From Lewinellaceae bacterium (GTDB taxonomy: Bacteria > Bacteroidota > Bacteroidia > Chitinophagales > Saprospiraceae), in NCBI GenBank assembly GCA_016713985.1, contig JADJOD010000010.1, positions 128,555 through 192,554 on the forward strand: a DNA stretch of 64,000 bases. The letters are read 5' to 3'. The notes under the pieces were generated by a model. That model saw only the letters and a program-made list of their open reading frames with translations, made no database searches and was not told the DNA's origin. Each line of letters opens with the position of its first letter. The stretch's first letter is position 1. The translations under genes and the position numbers were made by a program. This document shows, piece after piece, positions 54,414 to 62,036 of this stretch.

Positions 54414-55040
54414 TTACTGCGTGGCAGCCTGGATTTGTTCTTCGACGTTGAATTTCAGGCCTCCGGCCGGATTTTTCATAAATTCGAGTTCGAGTTCGGA
54501 AACGTCCAGGATCACGTAATAACGCACTTTACAAATGGCCATCTCGTCGAGCGCATCCACCAGGTTTTTGTACTTGGCTTCTTTGGTCGGCTTTATGATG
54601 ACGTTGATAAAAGAACCTTTACGTGGTTCTTTCGTCTTGAAGTCTTCATAATCTTCCTCTCCAAACTGGCCTTTTACCTTGTCTTTTTTGTTGAGAATGA
54701 CCTGGCGCAGACCTTCTGCGGCATAATTCGTCGAGTCGAGTTTTGCATCGGTGATGCCTTCATACCAGTAAACCTTGTCATTGGCACCCAGCAGCAGGGT
54801 AAGCACTTTTGACTCTTTTACCGGTTCGATATCTTCTTTTTTAATATCTTTTTCAGGCATTACCAAGGCCATGATCTGCGGTTTGGCAAGTGTGGTAGTG
54901 AGCATAAAAAAGGTAATGAGCAGGAAGCCCAAGTCCACCATCGGTGTCAGGTCGACGCGGGTCGACATCTTTTTGGATCTTACCTTTTTGCCACCTTTCT
55001 TTTTGCTACCACCGCTTTCCGCGGTTTGCATTTCAGCCAT
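54414..55040 (-). CDS. exbD: ExbD/TolR-family subunit (second of first operon)
   Basis: About 208 residues from ATG 55040; the frame is open to 55088. VDLTPMVDLGFLLITFFMLT with the key Asp, then LTLLLGANDKVYWYEGITDA. A Lys/Gly-rich N-terminus (SKKKGGKKVRSKKMSTR) precedes the helix. It is closely similar to the ExbD at 52389. Confidence 0.92.
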   Translation of the reverse strand: MAEMQTAESGGSKKKGGKKVRSKKMSTRVDLTPMVDLGFLLITFFMLTTTLAKPQIMALVMPEKDIKKEDIEPVKESKVLTLLLGANDKVYWYEGITDAKLDSTNYAAEGLRQVILNKKDKVKGQFGEEDYEDFKTKEPRKGSFINVIIKPTKEAKYKNLVDALDEMAICKVRYYVILDVSELELEFMKNPAGGLKFNVEEQIQAATQ

Positions 55041-55117
55041 AGCCGTGTGCTTTTTTAAAAGTGATAAAAGTTGAATGCAGGTAATCAAAATCCTCCCGGC
55101 ATTCGGTTGAGGTAACC

Positions 55118-55792
55118 TTATTTTCCTTCACCCGCAGGTTTTTCCCCTTTTTTCTTGCCGGGGTCAGACTCGGTGTTGGTGATCAGGTTGAATTTGTTGA
55201 CGTTGATATCAACTAAGGTATTGATGACTTTTTGCACAGCCGGGTAGGGAGTGTCTTTGTCGGCTTTTACCACCATGACATACTCCTCCTTGACCTTGCC
55301 TTCCTGTTTCATACGAAACTGGGCGAGGCGGGCATTGTGAATCCAGTCGGCCAATTCACTTTTGTTGACGTCTGCCGTATCAACCGGAATACCTTCGGTC
55401 GGGAAAGTACCCCGTTCGCCGGGTGGCAGATCAAGCCATTGCTTCAGTTGTTTGCGCTGTATGCCAAAACTGCCTGCGTTGGCAAATTTGATCTGTTGTT
55501 CTTCCGACATACCCATTTGAAAGCGCGAATTGATATCTTCGATCAAACTTTTCCGGGTGTGTTGACCGGCCATGTCGAGGAAGATTTTGCCTTCTTTGCT
55601 GATCAGGATCGTCAGGATACCTGCATCGGGCAACTTCGTTTCCGAAATTGACGAGGGGGTGTCCACCACGACCGTTTCCTGCGGCTTCGCCTTTGCTGTG
55701 AGCATGAAGAAGGTAAGGAGCAGAAACGCCACGTCGCACATAGCGGTCATGTCGATACTGGGATTCCCCCTTTTAGGTTTATGCTTCGGCAT
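55118..55792 (-). CDS. exbD: ExbD/TolR-family subunit (first of first operon)
   Basis: 224 residues. The helix SIDMTAMCDVAFLLLTFFML is preceded by MPKHKPKRGNP; the periplasmic part has VVDTPSSISETKLPDAGILT and an extra middle segment. It differs more from the other two ExbDs than they do from each other, as in the ExbB-ExbD-ExbD pattern of this phylum. A basic C-terminus (KKKGEKPAGEGK) ends it. Confidence 0.92.
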   Translation of the reverse strand: MPKHKPKRGNPSIDMTAMCDVAFLLLTFFMLTAKAKPQETVVVDTPSSISETKLPDAGILTILISKEGKIFLDMAGQHTRKSLIEDINSRFQMGMSEEQQIKFANAGSFGIQRKQLKQWLDLPPGERGTFPTEGIPVDTADVNKSELADWIHNARLAQFRMKQEGKVKEEYVMVVKADKDTPYPAVQKVINTLVDINVNKFNLITNTESDPGKKKGEKPAGEGK

Positions 55793-55816
55793 ATCTTTTC
55801 AATTATGCGTTTAAAA

Positions 55817-56641
55817 TTAGTGTCCTTTCGCTGCAAATGTCTGCGTCAGGCTGTACCCGGCTTCGTCAATGCGGTAGGTCATACCGTCGATACGGCTGGT
55901 GAAGAAGTTGTAAAAAATGATCGCCAGCGCCGACGTACCGATACCCAGCGCCGTGTTGATCAACGCCTCGGAAATACCGGTTGCCAGTGCGGTGGAGTCC
56001 GGCGCGCCGGCGGTTGCCAAAGCGGCAAATGACCGGATCATACCCAATACCGTTCCGAACAGACCCAACAGGGTGGCGATAGACGCGATCGTCGCCAGGA
56101 TGTTGAGGTTCTTTTCAAGCATCGGCAGTTCGAGCGAGGTGGCTTCTTCCACTTCTTTCTGGATCGCGATTACTTTTTCGTCTTTTTCCATACCCGAAAT
56201 GCCGAGCATTTCCTGGTACTTCGTCAAACCGGCGCGTACCACGTTGGCTACGGCGCCTTTTTGTTTGTCGCAGGCAGCCATAGCGCCACTGACGTCGCTG
56301 CGATCGAGAAATCCTTTGATTCCGCGAACAAATGCGTCGATATTACCGGCGCCGCGTGCTTGCGTCAGGGTGATAAAACGTTCGATCACAAATACAATTA
56401 CCGTAAAGAACAAGGTCAACAAAATCGGCACGATAAAGCCGCCTTTGTAAATGGTACCTGCGTAGTTGCCGGGAAGCGGGTCTTTGTTGTTGTCGCCATC
56501 TACGAAGTTACCGGAAGCGCCGAACACTTTGGCCCAAACGATATAGGCTACTACATACAACACGGGGATCACGATGAAAGGAAAAATTGCCGAAATTCCA
56601 CCACCTTGTTGTTTTGCTTGAGTGGGTTTTGCTGCTGTCAT
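55817..56641 (-). CDS. exbB: MotA/TolQ/ExbB proton channel protein
   Basis: 274 residues. Three membrane helices: FIVIPVLYVVAYIVWAKVFG, IVPILLTLFFTVIVFVIERF and the last helix in LNILATIASIATLLGLFGTV, which continues into LGMIRSFAALATAGAPD. The last is the ExbB hallmark block. It forms the proton channel with the two ExbD proteins. It starts the operon; the next gene upstream (CHAT) ends 292 bases away, and that gap shows no gene. Confidence 0.93.
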   Translation of the reverse strand: MTAAKPTQAKQQGGGISAIFPFIVIPVLYVVAYIVWAKVFGASGNFVDGDNNKDPLPGNYAGTIYKGGFIVPILLTLFFTVIVFVIERFITLTQARGAGNIDAFVRGIKGFLDRSDVSGAMAACDKQKGAVANVVRAGLTKYQEMLGISGMEKDEKVIAIQKEVEEATSLELPMLEKNLNILATIASIATLLGLFGTVLGMIRSFAALATAGAPDSTALATGISEALINTALGIGTSALAIIFYNFFTSRIDGMTYRIDEAGYSLTQTFAAKGH

Positions 56642-56933
56642 GCTGCGTTTAAGTTTAAGTTAGTAAATGATGATTTAGTTTGACTTTACCTCCACGCAAA
56701 TAAACGCAGTTTTTCCACCAAAAACCCACCAGCATGTTCGTCTTGTTTTGAACCTCGCCCTGCATCTGATCATCATTCGTTTTGGTAGATGCAGGTGTGT
56801 TGAAAAATGGTGTGTGGGCAACAAAAAAAATGTTCCTCCGGTAGAATAACTGGCTGTTTGCCGCAAAAGGTTTTTTTTCGTGGCGGTAAAAATAGTGTAG
56901 GTGTTACAATTTCCAACAAGCGCTTTTGGAAAA

Positions 56934-59753
56934 TCATATCGGATTACCTGCTTTCCAACGATTTTTCCATTGAAAATGCTGGTTAAGGGCATAAAAATGA
57001 TGTAAAATTATCATCAGGCCTATCAAAAATATTCCGCCGATGGCCCAAAACAGCGGTGAAATGTTGTTGCAGCCGCCGATTTTCCGGTCATCTCCCACCG
57101 CCGTGAAGCCCGCCCAGAAATAAGGCGTCTGAAAACCCGCGCCGATTTCGCGGTCGTCGAGGTAGTTCAACTTGGCCTGCCGGAGGGCGTCGCCCAACGT
57201 TCGCCCCGCATCCAGGTAGTTGTAAAACCGGTCCAGCAACTGCGCCGTACTCCGGTCGTTGACGGACCAAAGACTCGAAATGGTGCAGGCCGCGCCTGCC
57301 TGTGCAAATGCCCGCGCCAGACTCATAACTCCTTCGCCTTTTTGCTCCCTGCCCAGCCCCGTCTGGCACGCGCTCAGCACCACCAGGTCGGCGTGCAGCG
57401 GCGTGGCATAAATATCGGGCAGGAACATCGCCCGGTCGTACAATTCGATCCGCGGCTCGGCCTCGGCAAAGGCATGGGTGGAAAAATGCAGCACCCGGTA
57501 CCGGCCGGCGTTTTCGAGGTAGTGTTTCAAATCGGCTTCCGGGCCCTGCAAATGATCCGCCCCCCAATTTCCGGTAAACGACCCTTCCGCCTGCTCCGAA
57601 CGAAGCGGGGCGAGTCCCCGCTCCCCGCTGGCAAAAACCGGAGAAAAAGCCAGCATACACTTTCCCGCGCCGGAGGTCAATACGTGTTGTTTTTTCCACA
57701 CGGCCAGCGACCAGGCGTAACAGATTTCCTGCCGGCGCACTACGTAATCCGCGTTGCGCAGGCTGGTATTCGGGGCCGGTTCGCCGCTTACCAGGGCTTC
57801 AAACGGTATAAAATGAAGAAAACCGTCCGGTATGACGATCAGTTTGCCTGCGCCGGCCGCTTCTGCCGGCACGATTGTTTTCCAGAGCCGGTGTGCGGTT
57901 TCCAGGTATTCCCCCGGCGCGCGCAGGATGGCGTCGGCGGAGGAAAAAAACGCCGTAAAATCACGATACAGCGATTTAATGGCGTCATCGTGCGGCCTCC
58001 TCACCCACACGGGTGGTTTGTTTTGTTGAAAAAGGAAAATGTCGATATTTTTTTCACTGACGAAATACGCCAGCAAAGCTTGCCCTTCCGCCAAAACCCC
58101 CGTCCCCGCGTCGGCGTCCGGGTTCCGGAGATTCGGATAATCCGAGTCGACGGCGCGTTCCAGAACGGCGATCCGGCCCGCAAGCGCATCGGCTTCCAGC
58201 CGCCATTGCGGGAAATCCCTGTTTTGGGGTTCGAGGATCATATTGCGCTCAAAATAAGCCAGTTGGCGCCGCAATTGGGCGATTTGAGCAAAGCGGGAGT
58301 CTTTGCCCGCCAGCCGTTGCCGCACCAGGTTGTCCTGCAGGGCTTCAAAAAGCAGGGTGGCTTTGCTGCGCTCCGCGATGGCAAATGCTTTTTCGAGATA
58401 AACCGTTTGGCCCGTTTTTTCAAACAACAAACGGGCGATGTTTATGGCCGCTTCCTCCCGCGACCGGGCGTCTTTTTGCAGGTCCAATTTGGATGAATGG
58501 TATTGGAATACCCGCCGAAGCCCCGCTTCCGCGCGCCAGGCGAGGTCGTAACACGCCAGGGCGAGGCTCAGGTGGCCGGTGTCGCCACTTTTTCCGTACA
58601 ACAACCCGGCGGCGGCGGCTTTGGCTTCCAGGGCTTCGGCCAGGGTGTTTTCTTCGTAAAAGTCTGAAGCGGCGGGATTTTCCTCCGGTTTTTTCGGCCT
58701 GAACCGGGGAATGACGGCCGAAAGCGCGCGGTTGGCGGCGTCGATTGCAGCGGGGTATTTGCCCTGTTGTTGCAGCAGCCCGGACCAGGCGATCTCTATT
58801 TTACTCACGTCGCGGGAGGTATTGCCGAATGCCTCGCGAGCGAGGGCCAATGCATTGCGGAGTGATTGCCCGGCCTCTGCTGTTCGGCCCAATGCCAGGG
58901 CTGCCAGGCCGTAGGTGCGCAGTGTGCGGGCGCGGTATTGTTGTGTTTGTATTTTATCGGAAGCCGGCCGGCGCAGGTATTGGAGCGCCCGGGCGGCGGT
59001 TTTGTACGCTCCCGGAGCGTCGCCTTCATCCAGAAATGTTTGGGCGAGGCCGGCCAGCAGCAGGGCCGTTTTGGCGTCCGATATGTGCTTCAGATCCAGC
59101 CCCTGGCGAAAACTGCCGGCGGCGGCGGCAAAATCGCCCCGGTTCCACTGCGCCACGCCTATATTACTATACAGACCGGCCAGGGTTTCATGGTCGCCGC
59201 CGAGTGCCAGGGCTTTTTGGAAAACCGCCAGGGCTTTTTCATTGTCGCGCAGGCGGGTAAAGTGGTTGCCGAGTGGTTTGTAGATCATTTCCACGGCCTC
59301 AAAATCGGGGTAGCGGAAACGTTCGTACAGTTGCGCGGCGGTTTCATAGGCCTGCACGGCCGGCCACACTTTCCCGGTCCGGAAAAGAAACCACCCGCGA
59401 TTGGCCTGAATGTATAAAAAAGGTTCCCATTCTTCGGCGTTCAAAGGTTCACGCCAGCGCTCTTTCCACACTTTTTCCAGCAATTCGAGGGCTTTTTGGT
59501 CGTCGCCGGAAAAAAAATCGTGGATATCCAATTGGGTCCAGCCCCAGAGCGCCAGCTGGTCCGTTTGCCGCGCGAATTGCAGTTTTTGGGCGGAATAGAA
59601 TAAAAAACTGTCTTTAACCCCCTGCTCGCCGTATCGCAAAATGGCGGCGTCTAAGTGTTGCAGATTGATTGCCTGCTGGGCGAACAAGGCGAAGCAAGGC
59701 ATCGACAAAAACCAAACGAACGGAAGAACCTGCCGGACGATAATTAGGTGCAT
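56934..59753 (-). CDS. TPR-CHAT protease with signal peptide and C-terminal membrane helix
   Basis: 939 residues. A signal peptide (LPFVWFLSMPCFALFAQQ) is followed by TPR repeats to about residue 380, a linker and a CHAT (caspase-like) domain. The catalytic His is in RVLHFSTHAFAE (about 760) and Cys in LVVLSACQTGLGREQKGEGV (about 790), both intact, with SLARAFAQAGAACTISSLWS after them. The C-terminus has one membrane helix (FWAIGGIFLIGLMIILHHFY). CHAT proteins are caspase-like proteases of the gasdermin and conflict-system world, but here the signal peptide puts the protease outside the cytoplasm. Downstream is exbB; upstream are PKD proteins. Confidence 0.9.
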   Translation of the reverse strand: MHLIIVRQVLPFVWFLSMPCFALFAQQAINLQHLDAAILRYGEQGVKDSFLFYSAQKLQFARQTDQLALWGWTQLDIHDFFSGDDQKALELLEKVWKERWREPLNAEEWEPFLYIQANRGWFLFRTGKVWPAVQAYETAAQLYERFRYPDFEAVEMIYKPLGNHFTRLRDNEKALAVFQKALALGGDHETLAGLYSNIGVAQWNRGDFAAAAGSFRQGLDLKHISDAKTALLLAGLAQTFLDEGDAPGAYKTAARALQYLRRPASDKIQTQQYRARTLRTYGLAALALGRTAEAGQSLRNALALAREAFGNTSRDVSKIEIAWSGLLQQQGKYPAAIDAANRALSAVIPRFRPKKPEENPAASDFYEENTLAEALEAKAAAAGLLYGKSGDTGHLSLALACYDLAWRAEAGLRRVFQYHSSKLDLQKDARSREEAAINIARLLFEKTGQTVYLEKAFAIAERSKATLLFEALQDNLVRQRLAGKDSRFAQIAQLRRQLAYFERNMILEPQNRDFPQWRLEADALAGRIAVLERAVDSDYPNLRNPDADAGTGVLAEGQALLAYFVSEKNIDIFLFQQNKPPVWVRRPHDDAIKSLYRDFTAFFSSADAILRAPGEYLETAHRLWKTIVPAEAAGAGKLIVIPDGFLHFIPFEALVSGEPAPNTSLRNADYVVRRQEICYAWSLAVWKKQHVLTSGAGKCMLAFSPVFASGERGLAPLRSEQAEGSFTGNWGADHLQGPEADLKHYLENAGRYRVLHFSTHAFAEAEPRIELYDRAMFLPDIYATPLHADLVVLSACQTGLGREQKGEGVMSLARAFAQAGAACTISSLWSVNDRSTAQLLDRFYNYLDAGRTLGDALRQAKLNYLDDREIGAGFQTPYFWAGFTAVGDDRKIGGCNNISPLFWAIGGIFLIGLMIILHHFYALNQHFQWKNRWKAGNPI

Positions 59754-59787
59754 ACACCGCGATTTTACGCAGCAATGTAGGTAAAAA

Positions 59788-59809
59788 CCGGAAAAACCGG
59801 GTTTTCCGG
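59788..59809 (-). terminator. Terminator of the PKD/DUF11-like gene
   Basis: CCGGAAAA and TTTTCCGG pair around six bases; on the minus strand a T run (GGTTTTTACC) follows. It lies just after the stop codon at 59815. Confidence 0.7.
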
Positions 59810-59814
59810 ACCGT

Positions 59815-61809
59815 TTACAACTTCATTTCCAGCGAAATTTGTACAAAAGGCTCTGCGGTTTTTCCACTTCCCAGAATGGCCCCGGCGCGAATACCCACGT
59901 TGGGTCCTGCACGAACAGAGCCGAAACTCAGGTCGCCAAAAACGCTGAACCGGGTATGTGTGGCGGAATACGGGCTGGAAAAATCGCTGTCCTGCACCTG
60001 GGGCGGCGGTGGTGGCATACCGGCGTTCGGCAGAAAAGTGCGCACTTTGTGCACCGTTCCGACGGTTTCCCCGTTTTCCAGGACAATTTTTGCCGAAATA
60101 CCCAGGCCTGCGCCGAAAAAGCGGGAGAAGTTTTTTCTGAGCAAAAACGGGATTTCAAACGACACAAAACCGCGGGTGATTTTTACCGTACTGTCCCTTG
60201 TGAGCAGTATTTTTAAATCCCCGTCGGCGGTCAGCAGCGAATCCGAGTGGGTAACGCTGCTCAGTTCCTCCCGTCCTTTGATCCCGGTGAGCAATTCCAC
60301 CTGCGGGTAGATGCGCCACGATTTATAAGGCGACAAACTGGCGCCGAAAAAGACATAACCGCTTTTGGAAGAATCGGGCGAAAAGCCGTAACCGATCTTC
60401 AATCCGGGTGAAACGCCGGGTTTGAACCGCGTTTTGGTAAAATTGGTATAAATGGGCGGATTTTTGTCAAAAGTGATCTTTGCACGGCTCCGGAACGACA
60501 ATTTGGGCATGTCCTTGTCCACTTCGATGCGGTATTTGACGAACCCTTTTGTTGAGTCGCGGTGATCCACGTTTTTTTGCCGGGTACCGGGCAGGTAAAT
60601 ATTCCGGAAGGTGAACAGGATGCCGTCTTTGGTGGTCGCGGTGTCCAGACAACTGCGACTGGTGGGTGTTTTCGGGCAAATGGGGCATTTTGGGTACCAG
60701 TCCACCGGGCGCATACGAGCCATATCGAGCCCCTGCGGGACTTCCACCTTTAATTCCACGGTACTCGCCGGTCCTTCGCCGTTGTTCTGAAACTGGACTT
60801 TGTAGGCCAATTTTTTATCCCCCACGCTGCGGTAATTCACCCGGTTGTCCGATACGGCGATGGCGTTGGGGTCGTGTGAAGCGACCACTTCTATCTCCAT
60901 TTCATAACGTTCCGGCGCAATAACGGGGTCGTCGGGCGCAAAAACCGCTTCTAAGTGGATAAAAGCGCTGGTATCGCGGATCATACCGGCTGTGGCGGCG
61001 AGGCTCACGAACAGGTTGCGTTTTCCCCCGGGTTCGAGTTCGGTGAAACGCCAGGCGTGTTCCTCGCGGTATTTTCCACGCGCTTCGTTGAGCATCGTTT
61101 GAATAATGGAGGCCGGCGGGTCGGCGGGCCACAGGGTGGAAACACCCGTGTGCAGGTGTGGCGACAGGGCCACCCAGTTTGCCGCAGGCGATTCATAACC
61201 CGGCAGCGTGTGTGAAAGGAGCGGGTCGCCGGTCTCGCCGAAGTGGGTGCGGGCTTCGGTAAACGTAAAATGGGTGGCCGGGTAACTCTTTTCGTTAAAA
61301 AACAGGTGCAAACGCCCGCTGGTGGTAAAGGCGCCATTGTTCCGGTAACTGATGATACAAACCAGTTCCTCCTCCGCTTTCGGCTGGGTATTGGAGGCCA
61401 TAGCGACGGCCTCTTTGCCTTCGGGATCGAATACGTCGGGCAGGGAAAGCCCGGCCAGCCTCCCCGAACTGCCGGAAGTCGCCACGGGCTTTTTTTTCTT
61501 TTTGGGTTTTTTGCCGTCGTCGTAGTGGGCCGTGGCGTCGAGGGAAACGATGTATTCGCCGGGGCTGGCGTACGAATGGGCAGGTTGTTCTTCCCGGCTG
61601 AAACTGCCGTCGCCGAATTCCCAGAAAAACTCCCAATGGGCGGCCGGGGCGCCGGCTTTTTGCATCAAAGCCGGCAAAACGGGGGCGAATTTGACTTCAG
61701 GCCCTTCTTCCGAAAAGTTGAAATCGACCGGGCGTTCGGGCGCCGTTTCCTGCGCGCCGAGGGGAAGGCCCGTCATGAATACAAAAAGGATAACAGACAG
61801 ATTTCTCAT
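59815..61809 (-). CDS. PKD and DUF11-like domain surface protein
   Basis: 664 residues. Signal peptide MRNLSVILFVFMTGLPLGAQ. A PKD-like domain (FFWEFGDGSFSREEQPAHSY with ASPGEYIVSLDA) comes first, then a KPKKKKKPVATSG linker. A DUF11/conserved-repeat-like segment follows (VNYRSVGDKKLAYKVQFQNN with EGPASTVELKVEVP), and the end (GLKIGYGFSPDS, FGDLSFGSVRAGPNVGIRAG, SLEMKL) looks like outer-membrane beta strands. There is no T9SS sorting domain, so it may be integrated in the outer membrane by its last part. Confidence 0.8.
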   Translation of the reverse strand: MRNLSVILFVFMTGLPLGAQETAPERPVDFNFSEEGPEVKFAPVLPALMQKAGAPAAHWEFFWEFGDGSFSREEQPAHSYASPGEYIVSLDATAHYDDGKKPKKKKKPVATSGSSGRLAGLSLPDVFDPEGKEAVAMASNTQPKAEEELVCIISYRNNGAFTTSGRLHLFFNEKSYPATHFTFTEARTHFGETGDPLLSHTLPGYESPAANWVALSPHLHTGVSTLWPADPPASIIQTMLNEARGKYREEHAWRFTELEPGGKRNLFVSLAATAGMIRDTSAFIHLEAVFAPDDPVIAPERYEMEIEVVASHDPNAIAVSDNRVNYRSVGDKKLAYKVQFQNNGEGPASTVELKVEVPQGLDMARMRPVDWYPKCPICPKTPTSRSCLDTATTKDGILFTFRNIYLPGTRQKNVDHRDSTKGFVKYRIEVDKDMPKLSFRSRAKITFDKNPPIYTNFTKTRFKPGVSPGLKIGYGFSPDSSKSGYVFFGASLSPYKSWRIYPQVELLTGIKGREELSSVTHSDSLLTADGDLKILLTRDSTVKITRGFVSFEIPFLLRKNFSRFFGAGLGISAKIVLENGETVGTVHKVRTFLPNAGMPPPPPQVQDSDFSSPYSATHTRFSVFGDLSFGSVRAGPNVGIRAGAILGSGKTAEPFVQISLEMKL

Positions 61810-61934
61810 GGACAGTCAAAGGATGTAGGATGTTTTGAACAATAAGGGAACGTCTGTTGGCGGGAAGTAGCCAAAGATACGAAGGATACCGCAGCGCCCG
61901 GCGTTTGCCGGATGAAAAAGGTGTGTTGTGGAAA

Positions 61935-61964
61935 AACCTCCGGTCTGCTTTCAGGCCGGAGGTG
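61935..61964 (-). terminator. Terminator of the T9SS cargo gene
   Basis: AACCTCCGGTCTG and CAGGCCGGAGGT pair around CTTT; on the minus strand TTTTTCC follows. It lies 75 bases after the stop of the cargo gene. Confidence 0.8.
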
Positions 61965-62036
61965 TGAAAAAATAGTGCCAAACGGTTGGTTTTCGGGTCG
62001 GGAGAAAAAAGGACCGGTTTTGGGAATGGCCTTTTA

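Noticed and set aside
57342..58496. 384-codon plus-strand open frame
   Set aside because: Antisense to the CHAT protein, whose motifs are clear on the other strand.
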